Shown here: positions 1 to 9,101 of the stretch, in pieces
Position numbering within the stretch: position 1 is the first letter of the stretch
How the letters are laid out: every line of letters begins with the position of its first letter
Source: Rhodospirillales bacterium
GTDB lineage: Bacteria > Pseudomonadota > Alphaproteobacteria > Micavibrionales > Micavibrionaceae
Length of the DNA: 64,000 nucleotides
Reading direction: 5' to 3'
Assembly: GCA_020638175.1 (NCBI GenBank)
Contig: JACKJA010000002.1
Span: 1,302,001-1,366,000, forward strand
Translations under genes and position numbers: made by a program
Notes under the pieces: model-generated
Told to the model about the DNA's origin: nothing
The model's input: the letters and a program-made list of their open reading frames with translations, nothing else
Databases searched by the model: none

Positions 1-1847
1 GGGTGGGTCAGGGCTTCGCCATCGCGCAAACCGATATGCTTGTGCGACAGCAGCATTTCCATTTTGTCGGAGCCGAAAATCCGCATCAGGTCGTCTTCCA
101 GCGACAGGAAGAAAATCGTGCCGCCGGGGTCGCCTTGCCGTCCGGAACGTCCGCGAAGCTGGTTGTCGATCCGGCGGGATTCGTGACGCTCGGTGCCGAT
201 GATAAACAAGCCGCCGGCTTCTTTGACGGTTTCCTTGTCGCGGGCGACTTCTTCGCGGATTTTGGCAATCGCTTTTTCTTTTTTCGCGTCTGTCCAGCTC
301 TCGTCAACTTCGTCGGCAATCCGCATTTCGGCGTCACCGCCCATTTTAATATCGGTCCCGCGGCCCGCCATGTTGGTGGCGATTGTCACGGCGCCGGGGC
401 GCCCGGCTTGCGAAATGATCTGGGCTTCCTGCTCGTGATAACGGGCGTTCAGGACGCTGTGCGGAATTTTGTGTTTTTTGAGCTGTTCCGCCAGCTTTTC
501 CGATTTGTCGATGGAAATCGTACCAACCAGCACAGGCTGGTTGCGCTCCCGGCATTCTTCAATCTGCTGGATAATGGCTTCGTCTTTTTCAGCCAGCGAT
601 TTATAGATTTTGTCATCATGGTCGATACGGGAAACCGGCACGTTGGTCGGGATTTCCACTACGCCCAGATTATAGATACTGGCGAATTCGGCCGCTTCGG
701 TCATGGCCGTCCCGGTCATGCCGGCCAGTTTGGGATACATGCGGAAATAGTTCTGGAAGGTAATCGAGGCCAGCGTTTGGTTTTCATTCTGAATCGCGAC
801 TTTTTCCTTGGCTTCCAGCGCCTGATGCAATCCTTCGGAGAACCGGCGGCCTTCCATCATCCGGCCTGTGAATTCGTCGATAATCACGACCTTGTCGTCT
901 TTGACGATATAATCCGTATCCGGCGCAAACAGTTTGTGGGCGCGAAGAGCCTGGTTCACATGGTGGACAAGGGTAATATTCTGGGCATCATAAAGATTGC
1001 CTTCCGTGATAAGTCCGGCTTGATCCAGCAACGTTTCGACATGCTCGGTCCCGCGCTCGTTCAGGATCACGGTTTTCATCTTTTCATCGACTTCGTAGTC
1101 AGCTGATTCAAGCTGGGGGATGATTTTATCGACGGCGACATAAAGCTCTGACGAGTTTTCCGACGGACCGGAAATAATCAGCGGCGTCCGCGCTTCATCA
1201 ATCAGGATAGAGTCAACCTCATCGACAATCGCAAAATTGAAATCGCGCTGGGACATATCTTCCAGCCGGTATTTCATGTTGTCACGCAGGTAATCAAACC
1301 CGAATTCGTTGTTGGTGCCGTACGTCACATCGGCGGCATAAGCCGCGCGGCGATCATGGTCCTGCAGGTCATGGGTGATGCAGCCGACACTTAGGCCAAG
1401 AAACTTGTAAATTTGCCCCATCCATTCGGCGTCCCGTTTGGCGAGGTAATCGTTAACGGTCACAACGTGAACGCCCTTGCCGCCGACCGCATTCAAATAA
1501 GTGGGCAGGGTTGCAACCAGCGTTTTACCTTCCCCGGTTTTCATCTCGGCGATTTTGCTGTCGTTTAGAACTAGTCCTCCGACCAACTGCACATCGAAAT
1601 GCCGTTGCCCCAGCGTCCGTTTTGCAGCTTCCCGTACGACCGCGAATGCTTCGTGGGTCAGGCTGTCGAGAGGCTCGCCGTTATCCAGTCGCTGGCGGAA
1701 CTCAGCCGTCATGGCCTGCAACTCGGCATCTTTCAATTTCATGAACCGGCTTTCCAGTTCATTGATCGGGGCAACATGCTTGTAGAAATTTTTTAAAACA
1801 CGGTCATTGCTGGAGCCGAATATTTTTGTGGCCAGATTAATCAGCAT
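1..1847 (-). CDS. secA: Preprotein translocase ATPase SecA (5' part; runs off the window)
   Basis: SecA is the ATPase motor that drives unfolded preproteins through the SecYEG channel at the inner membrane. About 615 N-terminal residues are visible and the reading frame is open to the window edge, so the C-terminal scaffold and wing regions and any zinc tail lie outside. The start at ATG 1847 gives the family N-terminus (MLINLATKIFGSSNDR), and the Walker A motif MKTGEGKT falls at residues 102-109, the usual place. The segment VTYGTNNEFGFDYLRDNM and the DEVD box of the first motor domain are also readable. It is transcribed divergently from the parvulin-type isomerase gene, an arrangement common in alphaproteobacteria. 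Identity is secure; only the 3' end is unknown. Confidence 0.97.
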   Translation of the reverse strand, partial: MLINLATKIFGSSNDRVLKNFYKHVAPINELESRFMKLKDAELQAMTAEFRQRLDNGEPLDSLTHEAFAVVREAAKRTLGQRHFDVQLVGGLVLNDSKIAEMKTGEGKTLVATLPTYLNAVGGKGVHVVTVNDYLAKRDAEWMGQIYKFLGLSVGCITHDLQDHDRRAAYAADVTYGTNNEFGFDYLRDNMKYRLEDMSQRDFNFAIVDEVDSILIDEARTPLIISGPSENSSELYVAVDKIIPQLESADYEVDEKMKTVILNERGTEHVETLLDQAGLITEGNLYDAQNITLVHHVNQALRAHKLFAPDTDYIVKDDKVVIIDEFTGRMMEGRRFSEGLHQALEAKEKVAIQNENQTLASITFQNYFRMYPKLAGMTGTAMTEAAEFASIYNLGVVEIPTNVPVSRIDHDDKIYKSLAEKDEAIIQQIEECRERNQPVLVGTISIDKSEKLAEQLKKHKIPHSVLNARYHEQEAQIISQAGRPGAVTIATNMAGRGTDIKMGGDAEMRIADEVDESWTDAKKEKAIAKIREEVARDKETVKEAGGLFIIGTERHESRRIDNQLRGRSGRQGDPGGTIFFLSLEDDLMRIFGSDKMEMLLSHKHIGLRDGEALTH

Positions 1848-2074
1848 TCAAAAGTCCTCGAATTCTTTATTTATGATTCACGCCCTTTGTATTTAAGACT
1901 CACAGCGCGAGGCTCTCATGGATATAAAGCGCCATTACCGGCCCGTCAATGCGCCTTTTACAGGAAGCCATGTGAACAATCACAAGAAAAGGCTTTATTT
2001 CCACTTGTCCCGGCGATAGATTGATGCAGTTTCATTCACTTATTTATATCTGGAAAAGGAAGGAATTGTTCGAG

Positions 2075-2989
2075 ATGGAACAAAAGAAATCAAACAAAAC
2101 GCTGGTCGTGGTGGCAATCGTAGCCATCTTGGTGATCGCCGGGGCCGCGTTGTTCATGCTGTCGGCGAACGGTGTTGCGGAAAGCGAAGAAAAAGGTGAA
2201 GCGCCCGCTTCGGCTGAAGTGCCGGAAATTCGTCCGGGTAACCCTGTTGTCGGGAAAATCGGCGATCAGGACATTATGCGTGTTGATGTTTTGAATTTCA
2301 TCAGCAGCCTGCCGGAGCAAGTGCGTCAGATGCCGATTCAAAACCTGTTCCCGATGGCTCTGGAACAAGTGATTAACAACAAGATCGTCAGTCAGCGTTC
2401 CGCCGAAGCCGGTCTGGATGATGATGCCGAAGTTAAACAGCTTGTCGCACAGGCAAAACAGCAGATCGTCCAAAACGTATATATCGAGCGTCAGGTTAAA
2501 GAAAAAATGACCGAAGAACGCCTCAAGAAAGCCTATGACGATGCCGTCAAGAAAATGGGCAAGGTTGAGGAAGTTCGGGCCCGTCATATCCTGGTTGAGG
2601 ATGAAGCCAAAGCCAAGGAACTGATTGGCAAGCTTGATGAAGGTGCGTCTTTCGAAGAACTGGCCAAGGAAAACTCCACAGGGCCGACTGGTCCAAATGG
2701 CGGCGATCTGGGTTACTTTACCAAAGAATCCATGGTGCCTGAATTTGCCGACGCTGCGTTTGCCATGAAGCCGGGTGAATACTCAAAAGAACCGGTTAAA
2801 ACCCAGTTTGGCTGGCATGTGATCAAGGTTGAAGACAGCCGCGATCGTCCGGCACCTGAATATGAAGCTGTGAAACCGCAGCTGCAAGCTCAGGTTCGTC
2901 AGGAAATCGTCGCCGAGCTTATTGAAAAATGGCAGAAAAATGCCAAAGTCAAAAAGTTCGACATCAACGGCGACCCGGTTAAAAAATAA
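2075..2989 (+). CDS. Parvulin-type peptidyl-prolyl cis-trans isomerase, membrane-anchored (PrsA/SurA-like)
   Basis: 304 residues. An N-terminal hydrophobic segment (about residues 8-30, rich in V, A, I and L) acts as an uncleaved anchor or signal, followed by a chaperone-like helical region and one parvulin domain (about 165-255). That domain has the family signatures RARHILV, GGDLGYF and TQFGWHVIKVED. The product should help fold exported proteins in the periplasm. The start at 2075 is chosen because AAGGAAGGA lies about ten bases upstream; an upstream in-frame ATG at 2021 would put charged residues before the signal and lacks a good ribosome site. The gene is divergent from secA and is followed by a strong hairpin. 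In many relatives argJ comes next; here mutT follows directly. Confidence 0.88.
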   Translation: MEQKKSNKTLVVVAIVAILVIAGAALFMLSANGVAESEEKGEAPASAEVPEIRPGNPVVGKIGDQDIMRVDVLNFISSLPEQVRQMPIQNLFPMALEQVINNKIVSQRSAEAGLDDDAEVKQLVAQAKQQIVQNVYIERQVKEKMTEERLKKAYDDAVKKMGKVEEVRARHILVEDEAKAKELIGKLDEGASFEELAKENSTGPTGPNGGDLGYFTKESMVPEFADAAFAMKPGEYSKEPVKTQFGWHVIKVEDSRDRPAPEYEAVKPQLQAQVRQEIVAELIEKWQKNAKVKKFDINGDPVKK

Positions 2990-3010
2990 GCGGGTACAGC
3001 TAACCAGTTA

Positions 3011-3046
3011 AAAAAAACCGCAGTTTTTTAAAGCTGCGGTTTTTTT
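3011..3046. terminator. Rho-independent terminator, bidirectional in form
   Basis: A perfect 13-base inverted repeat (AAAAAAACCGCAG and its complement CTGCGGTTTTTTT) encloses a 10-base loop. The T run ends only 17 bases before the mutT start, and the mutT ribosome site (AAAGGAG) lies just outside the hairpin. It therefore separates the isomerase gene from mutT, or attenuates read-through into it. Confidence 0.85.
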
Positions 3047-3062
3047 GCGAAAGGAGAGAAAA

Positions 3063-3521
3063 ATGGCTCAATTTATGGGATGTTCGCAGGCTCTGGAAAT
3101 GGACAAGCCGGTTATGCCGGAAAAGCCTGTGGTGCTGGTCGCCGCCGCCGCCCTGATTGATACGGACGGGCGCGTGCTGTTGGCGCAGCGTCCGGAGGGC
3201 AAAGCAATGGCCGGGCTGTGGGAATTTCCCGGCGGCAAGGTACATGAGGGGGAGACACCCGAATATGCCTTGATGCGCGAACTGGAAGAGGAACTGGGTA
3301 TTGAAACGCGCCCGTGTTGCTTTTCTCCCGTGGCTTTCGCGTCCCATGACTATGACGACTTTCATTTGTTAATGCCGGTTTTTGCCTGCCGGATGTGGAA
3401 GGGAATCGTAACGCCGCGCGAAGGGCAGGCACTTAAATGGTTGCTGCCCCGTGATCTCGGTAACGATCCGATGCCCGACGCCGATATCCCGCTGGTCAGC
3501 CAGTTACAGCTTGTATTATGA
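3063..3521 (+). CDS. mutT: Nudix hydrolase, MutT-like (8-oxo-dGTP diphosphatase)
   Basis: 152 residues. The complete Nudix box GX5EX7REUXEEXGU is present at about residues 58-80 (GGKVHEGE ... RELEEELGI), preceded by the strand LAQRPEGKAMAGLWEFPGG typical of the MutT group that hydrolyses 8-oxo-dGTP and so limits A:T to C:G transversions. There is an N-terminal extension of about 20 residues before the core (MAQFMGCSQALEMDKPV). The start is ATG 3063 after AAAGGAG; a TTG at 3045 in the same frame lies inside the terminator stem and is unlikely. It ends with two TGA codons in tandem, and the methyltransferase gene starts 9 bases after the first. Substrate specificity is assigned by family only. 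Confidence 0.85.
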   Translation: MAQFMGCSQALEMDKPVMPEKPVVLVAAAALIDTDGRVLLAQRPEGKAMAGLWEFPGGKVHEGETPEYALMRELEEELGIETRPCCFSPVAFASHDYDDFHLLMPVFACRMWKGIVTPREGQALKWLLPRDLGNDPMPDADIPLVSQLQLVL

Positions 3522-3530
3522 TGACGGACA

Positions 3531-4253
3531 ATGGATTGCTCGGTTTATGATCTGAAAGCGTTTTATGAGTCACGGGCCGGTCGCTTGATGCGCCGGATTC
3601 TCGGCGCGCATATTTATGAATTTTGGCCGGATTTAAAAGATATGCGGGTTTTGGGCTGCGGCTATGCCATGCCCTATCTTTCGGCGTTTCAGGATAAAAC
3701 CGAACGGGCCGTAGCTTTGACAACGGCGCAGGCCGGCGTTCATCACTGGCCTGCTGGCCGTCCGGGCAAGGTGGCGCTGGCGGAAGAAGCGCTCTTGCCG
3801 CTGGAAACCGAATCGGTCGACCGGATTTTGCTGATACACGGCTTTGAGTTCAGCAGACACCCTGATGAATTGTTGCAAGAGCTGTGGCGCGTTCTCAAAA
3901 GCAATGGGCGGCTTTTAATTGTTGTGCCCAACCGTCTGGGAATGTGGGCGCGGGCCGACTGGACGCCGTTCGGCCATGGTACGCCCTATACGGCCGGCCA
4001 GATTACCCGCCATCTGGAACGGAACCTGTTCGTGCATGAGCGCACAGATCGCGGCCTGTTTATGCCGCCTTTCCGGTCTTTTATGGTGCTGCGCACGGCA
4101 TATTCTCTGGAAAGCTTCGGGCATTTTTTCTTTCCGGGACTGGCGGGCGTTCATCTGGTCGAGGCCAGTAAACAGCTTTATGCCGGGGCCGGGCGCGCAA
4201 AAACGGCGAAAGGGCAGCGGGTTTTGGTGGCCAAACCGGTTACGACCAGCTAA
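3531..4253 (+). CDS. Class I SAM-dependent methyltransferase
   Basis: 240 residues. The protein has a Rossmann methyltransferase pattern of the Methyltransf_11 type: motif I region MRVLGCGYAMPYL (about 36-48), the acidic post-I stretch, DRILLIHGFEFSRHPDELLQE (motif II) and VLKSNGRLLIVVPNRLGMW (motif III). The usual GxGxG is reduced to LGCGYAMPY, so the SAM loop is atypical but recognisable. Homologues of this subfamily sit near aromatic amino-acid or glyoxalase genes in alphaproteobacteria. Here it lies between mutT and chorismate mutase, with short spacing to mutT suggesting one transcript. The substrate is unknown. Confidence 0.72.
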   Translation: MDCSVYDLKAFYESRAGRLMRRILGAHIYEFWPDLKDMRVLGCGYAMPYLSAFQDKTERAVALTTAQAGVHHWPAGRPGKVALAEEALLPLETESVDRILLIHGFEFSRHPDELLQELWRVLKSNGRLLIVVPNRLGMWARADWTPFGHGTPYTAGQITRHLERNLFVHERTDRGLFMPPFRSFMVLRTAYSLESFGHFFFPGLAGVHLVEASKQLYAGAGRAKTAKGQRVLVAKPVTTS

Positions 4254-4297
4254 AAAGATAAATCTTGTGTAATCTCGTTTGAATATTGGAAAAGCCG

Positions 4298-5197
4298 ATG
4301 TCAAAAACCGTAGCGGCCTTGCGGCAACAAATAGATGTTCTGGATAACCAGATGCTTGATCTGCTGATGCAGCGGGCGGATCTGGTTTTAAAAATCGGCG
4401 AAGAAAAACGCAAAAACGGCATACAGGTTGTCCAGCCTGACCGTGAAGCCGTCATGGTGCGGCGCTTGCTGGATCGTCACCGGGGGCCGCTGCCGCGCGA
4501 GGCCGTCGTGCGGATATGGCGGGAGCTTGTCGGCGCTGTATCGCTGCTGCAAACCGGCCTGAAGGTGATCGTGACCGTGCCGGAAGGACCGTCCGGCATT
4601 ACGCACTGGGACATGGCCAAGGATTACTTCAGTTCTGTTTTACCCATGGCGCGGGCCAGCAATGCTCTGGCGGCGGTCGCCGCTGTGCGTGAAAAAGAGG
4701 CAACCTTTGCCGTTTTGCCATGGCCGGAAGATGGCGATACAAACCCGTGGTGGCGCTTTTTGATCGAAGAAGACCCACAGGACGGGATGCGGATTGCCGC
4801 GCGTCTGCCGCTGGGCGACCGGAGCGCGCAGGATAGCAATCCCGAACATAAAGCCTTGGTCGTTGCGCGTTTGAAATTTGAGCCTTCGGGTGCGGATCGG
4901 TCCTTTTTGGCGCTGGAGGACGGTCAGTCCATCAGCCGCGGTCGGCTGGTTGATAAGGCCGGAGCCATCGGCCTGAAGGTGCGGAGCATCCATAGCTCTT
5001 TGTCTCCGGCGGGGAATTTGCATTTGCTGGAAGTCGACGATTACGTGGCCGCGGATGATCCTCGGCTGGAAGAGCTGCGGGAAAAACTCGAGATGACAAC
5101 AGGCAAGTGCGTTTGTCTGGGCGGGTATCCCGTGCCGCCGGTTTACGGCGATAAAGTGGGGCGCAATGCTGTGGCGGGTGCAAACGGAAAATCATAA
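4298..5197 (+). CDS. Chorismate mutase (AroQ) with a C-terminal extension
   Basis: 299 residues. The N-terminal 85 residues form an AroQ helical domain: the start VAALRQQIDVLDNQMLDLL, then RADLVLKIGEEKR and PDREAVMVRRLL, matching residues that bind chorismate. This converts chorismate to prephenate. The remaining 210 residues have no motif I can name with certainty; they resemble the type II periplasmic-binding fold of prephenate dehydratase in layout but lack a clear dehydratase TRF motif. ATG 4298 is preferred over TTG 4286. The stop is followed immediately by the tyrA ATG, so the two are co-translated. In relatives hisC commonly lies between these two genes; it is absent here. Confidence 0.8.
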   Translation: MSKTVAALRQQIDVLDNQMLDLLMQRADLVLKIGEEKRKNGIQVVQPDREAVMVRRLLDRHRGPLPREAVVRIWRELVGAVSLLQTGLKVIVTVPEGPSGITHWDMAKDYFSSVLPMARASNALAAVAAVREKEATFAVLPWPEDGDTNPWWRFLIEEDPQDGMRIAARLPLGDRSAQDSNPEHKALVVARLKFEPSGADRSFLALEDGQSISRGRLVDKAGAIGLKVRSIHSSLSPAGNLHLLEVDDYVAADDPRLEELREKLEMTTGKCVCLGGYPVPPVYGDKVGRNAVAGANGKS

Positions 5198-6121
5198 ATG
5201 TTCAAGCAGGTCACGATTATTGGTTTTGGATTGATCGGCTCGTCATTGGCCCGGGCGATCCGTATGCATAATCTGGCGCAGCGCATTGTCTGTCTCGATA
5301 ACGTGCAGGCTGTCTGTGACCGGGTGATTGAACTGGGGCTGGCCGACGAAGCCACCACAAACCCGGTGACGGGGGTACGTGGCAGTGATCTGGTTATTCT
5401 GGCCGTGCCGGTGGGGGCTTGCGAAGCCGTTGCCTCGAACATCGCCGCCTCGCTGGAGGAAGGGTGCATCGTCACCGATGTGGGGTCGGTCAAACAAAGC
5501 GTAATCGAATCTGTTGAACCCTATATTCCCGATCATGCGCACTTTGTCCCCGCGCACCCGATTGCCGGGACTGAAAAATCCGGTCCCGATGCCGGGTTTC
5601 CCGAACTGTTTATCAATCGCTGGGTAATCATCACCCCGACACCGGAAACCGATGTGCAGGCCGTCGGCAAAATCGTCCAGCTATGGGAGGCCTGTGGCTC
5701 CGTTTGTGAAATCATGGATCCGCGGCACCATGATTTGATTTTGGGCGTGACATCCCATTTGCCGCACCTGATTGCTTATACGATTGTCGGCACAGCCGAT
5801 GACCTGGAAGACGACATTAAAAACGAAGTCGTTAAATTCTCGGCGTCCGGTTTCCGGGATTTCACCCGGCTGGCGGCATCGAACCCGGTGATGTGGCGGG
5901 ATATTTTCCTGACCAACAAAGACGCTGTTCTGGAGATGCTACAGCGCTTTTCCGAAGATTTAACAGCTCTGCAAAAAGCCATTCGTAAAAATGACGGGCG
6001 GTTTTTGCATGATTTTTTTGCCCGCACCGCCCATATTCGCCGTGAAGTGATTGAACAGGGGCAGGCCACATATGTCTATCCGGACAAGGAAAGCCAGAAA
6101 ACCGTCCCGGAAGCGCATTAG
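5198..6121 (+). CDS. tyrA: Prephenate/arogenate dehydrogenase
   Basis: 307 residues. This is the NAD(P)-dependent oxidative decarboxylation step to tyrosine. The N-terminal dinucleotide fold begins at once with IIGFGLIGSSLARAI (GxGxxG). Further family motifs are VTDVGSVK (about 93-100), HPIAGTEKSG (about 120) and the helical C-terminal domain with SHLPHLIAY. No ACT domain or mutase fusion is present. The start directly abuts the chorismate mutase stop. The 3' end overlaps the convergent plsC stop by four bases. Whether it prefers prephenate, arogenate or both (cyclohexadienyl type) cannot be read from sequence. Confidence 0.92.
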   Translation: MFKQVTIIGFGLIGSSLARAIRMHNLAQRIVCLDNVQAVCDRVIELGLADEATTNPVTGVRGSDLVILAVPVGACEAVASNIAASLEEGCIVTDVGSVKQSVIESVEPYIPDHAHFVPAHPIAGTEKSGPDAGFPELFINRWVIITPTPETDVQAVGKIVQLWEACGSVCEIMDPRHHDLILGVTSHLPHLIAYTIVGTADDLEDDIKNEVVKFSASGFRDFTRLAASNPVMWRDIFLTNKDAVLEMLQRFSEDLTALQKAIRKNDGRFLHDFFARTAHIRREVIEQGQATYVYPDKESQKTVPEAH

Positions 6122-6861
6122 GCTTGGGGTTTATACCCGGCCTCGGCCATCAGGCGATAACTCGTGCCTTCCAGCGTTTCTTCCAACTCTTTTAACACGG
6201 CAGCCGTATCTTTTTCCGGCATAATCGGCGGCAGGAATTCGAATACAACCGTCCCCGGCTTTTTGACCCAGCTATGCCGCGGCCAGAAGGCACCCGTGTT
6301 AAGCGCCAGCGGGATGATGGGCAGTTGCGTGGCTTCCTGAATACGGGCCACCCCGGCACGGTAAGGTTTGTCTTTGGGCGTTTCATATGGCCAGACCCGC
6401 GTGCCCTGCGGGAAAATAACCATCGGGCGGCCTTGCTCTTTGACATGCAGGGCCCCCTCAACAATCTGCTGCATAGCAGCTTTACCGGCGCTGCGGTCGA
6501 TGGCGATCGGGTCGATCTTGGCTAGAAACTGTCCCCAAAGCGGGATTCTCAGCAATTCCCGCTTTAAAACAATCGCCGGATCGTTGAACAGGATATTGAG
6601 CTTGAATGTCTCATAGGGCGACTGGTGCTTGGCCGCAACGATATAAGCGCCGCTTTGCGGCAGGTTCTCGATCCCGCGCACTTCGTAATCCAGACCGGCA
6701 ATGTATTTTTCAAGAAAATGCACCGTGTGAACAAACAGCGCCACAATTCCCATCGCCTGTTTTTTCGGCAGTAACAACCCCGGCAGGCATACAACGCACA
6801 TAAGCGCTGTCGTGCCGTACAGAGCCATATTGAACAGGGTGGAACGCAAGAACAGGATCAT
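6118..6861 (-). CDS. plsC: 1-acyl-sn-glycerol-3-phosphate acyltransferase
   Basis: 247 residues. It transfers the second acyl chain to lysophosphatidic acid in phospholipid synthesis at the inner membrane. N-terminal hydrophobic segments (about 1-45) are followed by the acyltransferase blocks KHQSPYETF (the HX4D motif, here HX4E, a variant seen in alphaproteobacteria), IDRSAGKAA and VIFPQGTRVWP (FPEGTR variant). It is the last gene of the run from the TPR-like gene through ftsE, ftsX and the DUF218 gene; its start overlaps the DUF218 stop by four bases. The end overlaps the tyrA stop on the other strand. Confidence 0.9.
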   Translation of the reverse strand: MILFLRSTLFNMALYGTTALMCVVCLPGLLLPKKQAMGIVALFVHTVHFLEKYIAGLDYEVRGIENLPQSGAYIVAAKHQSPYETFKLNILFNDPAIVLKRELLRIPLWGQFLAKIDPIAIDRSAGKAAMQQIVEGALHVKEQGRPMVIFPQGTRVWPYETPKDKPYRAGVARIQEATQLPIIPLALNTGAFWPRHSWVKKPGTVVFEFLPPIMPEKDTAAVLKELEETLEGTSYRLMAEAGYKPQA

Positions 6862-7454
6862 GATTTTGTCTTTTTGAGTTTTGTTCTAAGCCACGTCAGG
6901 ATGGTTTTGTTGTATTCGCTAAACACCAACTGGCGGTACGCCTGCTTCGTTTCTGCCGGGGCCATGGTTATCAGGGGATGCGGAACAATCGTAACGTCAT
7001 CCGGCAGCGCCGCCTCAAACTCCAGCCGGGCGCGCGGCATGTGATAGGCCGCGGTGAGCAACCGCAGGGATCTCACATTGTTACGGCTAACCCACAGGGC
7101 GCTTTCTTCGGCATTTTGTGTGGTGTTGCGGGCCTTGTGTCCCAGCGTGATACAGCACGGAACCAGAACGACCGGGGCTTCCGGTCTCCACAGCGCGATT
7201 AAATCGTTGAGCGTTACGGAATCATGAACGCCGCTGATGAAAAGTTGCCCTGATTTCTTTTGTTCCAGCAAGTCGATCCCTGTGTTTACCCGGTCGGGAC
7301 CGCCGGTCAGGACAATAATGGCATCGGTCTTTTGATCCGGCAGGGGTGTCAATGCCTGCCGATCAAGGGCGGCACTGAAGCATACAAATCCTGCGATCCA
7401 GACAAACAGGCCGAGAGAGAGAAGAATGACAGTTATTTTTAGAAAACGGATCAA
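6858..7454 (-). CDS. DUF218 / YdcF family envelope protein
   Basis: 198 residues. An N-terminal membrane anchor (about residues 5-28) precedes a DUF218 domain: DAIIVLTGGPDRVNTGIDLL, the middle block LGHKARNTTQNAEESA and the end HMPRARLEFEAALP. The DUF218 fold includes E. coli YdcF and SanA/ElyC-type envelope proteins; a biochemical function is not settled, though some members act in envelope polymer assembly. It lies between ftsX (13-base gap) and plsC (ATGA overlap), a common alphaproteobacterial order, which supports a role in envelope biogenesis. Confidence 0.85.
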   Translation of the reverse strand: MIRFLKITVILLSLGLFVWIAGFVCFSAALDRQALTPLPDQKTDAIIVLTGGPDRVNTGIDLLEQKKSGQLFISGVHDSVTLNDLIALWRPEAPVVLVPCCITLGHKARNTTQNAEESALWVSRNNVRSLRLLTAAYHMPRARLEFEAALPDDVTIVPHPLITMAPAETKQAYRQLVFSEYNKTILTWLRTKLKKTKS

Positions 7455-7466
7455 ATTTAATCTCCC

Positions 7467-8402
7467 TTAGGGCATCTGGGCCAGAACGCGGTAAACCGTC
7501 AATCGGGCGGTGAAGGTGGCAATCAGGGCGGCAATGACCGGCAGCGCCGCGAGAACAGCCATTTGCATCCCGGTCAGGTGAAAGTCAGGCAATAAATTAA
7601 TATCCATGCGCCCGGAAAGCCAGCCAATGATAAACAAAGTAAGGGCGCCGATCATCATGCCCGCCAATCCGCCCTGAAAAGCCAGAATCAACGAATGACG
7701 CTGGAACTGCCGCGCGATATAACGGTCGGCAGCACCCATCAGGTGCAGCAATTCAACTTCCTCATGATGAATGGCCATGCGGGCCTGAATGGCGCCGGCG
7801 ACCGCGGTGACGGTTGTAATGGCAATGACAAAGGTCAACAGCGCGGCGGCAAATTGCAGGGCGCCGGTAAAACGCAGCAGGTCTTTCAGCCAGCCTTCAT
7901 GCGTTTCCAGCCGCGCGTGCGGCGCGATGTCCTTAATGCGGGCCGCGAGAGCGTGCAGCGCTTCGGGTTTCGTGTTTTTAACCAACTCGGCGCTAATCAG
8001 GCCGGGCAGGGGTAAATCGCCGGGAAGCTGGCTGTCGCCCAGCCATGGCCGGACCAGTTCGCGGATATCGCTTTCGCTCATGACGGTCGTGCGGGCGATT
8101 TCCGGACGATCATTCAGCATCGCCGCAATTTTTGAAGACAACAATTTGATCTCGTCCGATGTTAAAAGCTTGCCGTCAGTATCCTCCGCTGGAATTTCAA
8201 CCGTAATACGCCCTTCCAGCCCCGACGACCAGCGTTCGGTCATCGCCTGCAGGGCAAAGGAACCGGACAGCGCCAGCATCCCCAGCCACGTCATAAGGGC
8301 AATCAAAAGCAGCAAAAACCGCGTACCTGCGCCTTTGTTCAAAGGCAGGTCATAGCGGCGTTTATGGCGGGCGACCCCAAGGGATCTTTGTTTTTTTGTC
8401 AT
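7467..8402 (-). CDS. ftsX: Cell division ABC transporter permease FtsX
   Basis: 311 residues. FtsX with FtsE forms a divisome complex that couples ATP hydrolysis to activation of peptidoglycan hydrolases outside the membrane. A basic N-terminus is followed by a first membrane segment (about 27-52), a periplasmic domain of about 110 residues beginning with GRITVEIPAED, and three further membrane segments in the C-terminal half, with the cytoplasmic stretch MAIHHEEVELLHLMGA typical of FtsX permeases. Its ATG lies directly next to the ftsE stop. The length is normal. Confidence 0.93.
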   Translation of the reverse strand: MTKKQRSLGVARHKRRYDLPLNKGAGTRFLLLLIALMTWLGMLALSGSFALQAMTERWSSGLEGRITVEIPAEDTDGKLLTSDEIKLLSSKIAAMLNDRPEIARTTVMSESDIRELVRPWLGDSQLPGDLPLPGLISAELVKNTKPEALHALAARIKDIAPHARLETHEGWLKDLLRFTGALQFAAALLTFVIAITTVTAVAGAIQARMAIHHEEVELLHLMGAADRYIARQFQRHSLILAFQGGLAGMMIGALTLFIIGWLSGRMDINLLPDFHLTGMQMAVLAALPVIAALIATFTARLTVYRVLAQMP

Positions 8403-9101
8403 CTAGAAAACCCCGTCCAGTTTGCGCTTGATCCAGCTTTTAGGCTCTTCGGTACGCAGACCTCCGCCATCCAGAACCAGCCGCATATGAGCGAAACGGT
8501 CCATCATCTGTTGGCTGTGGGTGGCGACAACAATGGTCGTGCCCATGCGGTTGAGCTGTTCAAACAAATTCATCAGGCGCATGCCGATTTCATCATCGAG
8601 GTTCCCGGTTGGCTCGTCAGCCAGCAACAGGCGCGGGCGGGTAATCACGGCGCGGGCGATGGCAATGCGCTGTTGCTGCCCGCCCGACATGGTGTGCGGC
8701 AGGACATGCATATGCTCCCCCAGCCCGACCCATTCCAGAAGTTCGGCAACGTTGTCGCGAATTTCTTTCTCCGGTTTGCCTTGAATCCGTAGGGGCAGGG
8801 CAACATTATCAAATGCCGACATGTGGTTTAGCAGGCGAAAGTCCTGAAAAACCACGCCGACCCGTTGGCGCAGGGGCGCGAGCTGTTCGCGCGTCATGCT
8901 ATTGATATTCTGCCCGAACATGCTGACCAGTCCGCGCGTCGGCCGCCGCCCCAGATAGAGCAGGGACATCAGGGAGGTTTTCCCTGCGCCGCTTGGCCCG
9001 GACAGAAAATGGAATGATCCCGGCTCCAGTGAAAAATTGATATCGCTGAGAACCTCCGGGCCAATCCCGTAGCGCAGGCCGACATGTTCGAAAGTAATCA
9101 T
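8403..9101 (-). CDS. ftsE: Cell division ATP-binding protein FtsE
   Basis: 232 residues. ABC ATPase partner of FtsX. Walker A SGPSGAGKTSLM, Q-loop VVFQDFRLL, signature MSGGQQQRIAIARA, Walker B LLADEPTGNLD and the H-loop THSQQMM are all intact. The stop abuts the ftsX start, and the start overlaps the stop of the upstream exported TPR-like gene by four bases (ATGA), so the three are translated as a unit. Confidence 0.96.
   Translation of the reverse strand: MITFEHVGLRYGIGPEVLSDINFSLEPGSFHFLSGPSGAGKTSLMSLLYLGRRPTRGLVSMFGQNINSMTREQLAPLRQRVGVVFQDFRLLNHMSAFDNVALPLRIQGKPEKEIRDNVAELLEWVGLGEHMHVLPHTMSGGQQQRIAIARAVITRPRLLLADEPTGNLDDEIGMRLMNLFEQLNRMGTTIVVATHSQQMMDRFAHMRLVLDGGGLRTEEPKSWIKRKLDGVF

Noticed and set aside
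3..1106. Long plus-strand ORF of 367 codons at the window start
   Set aside because: It lies antisense to secA, whose motifs are clear on the minus strand; its composition (many F, H, G, V, D) is typical of a shadow frame.
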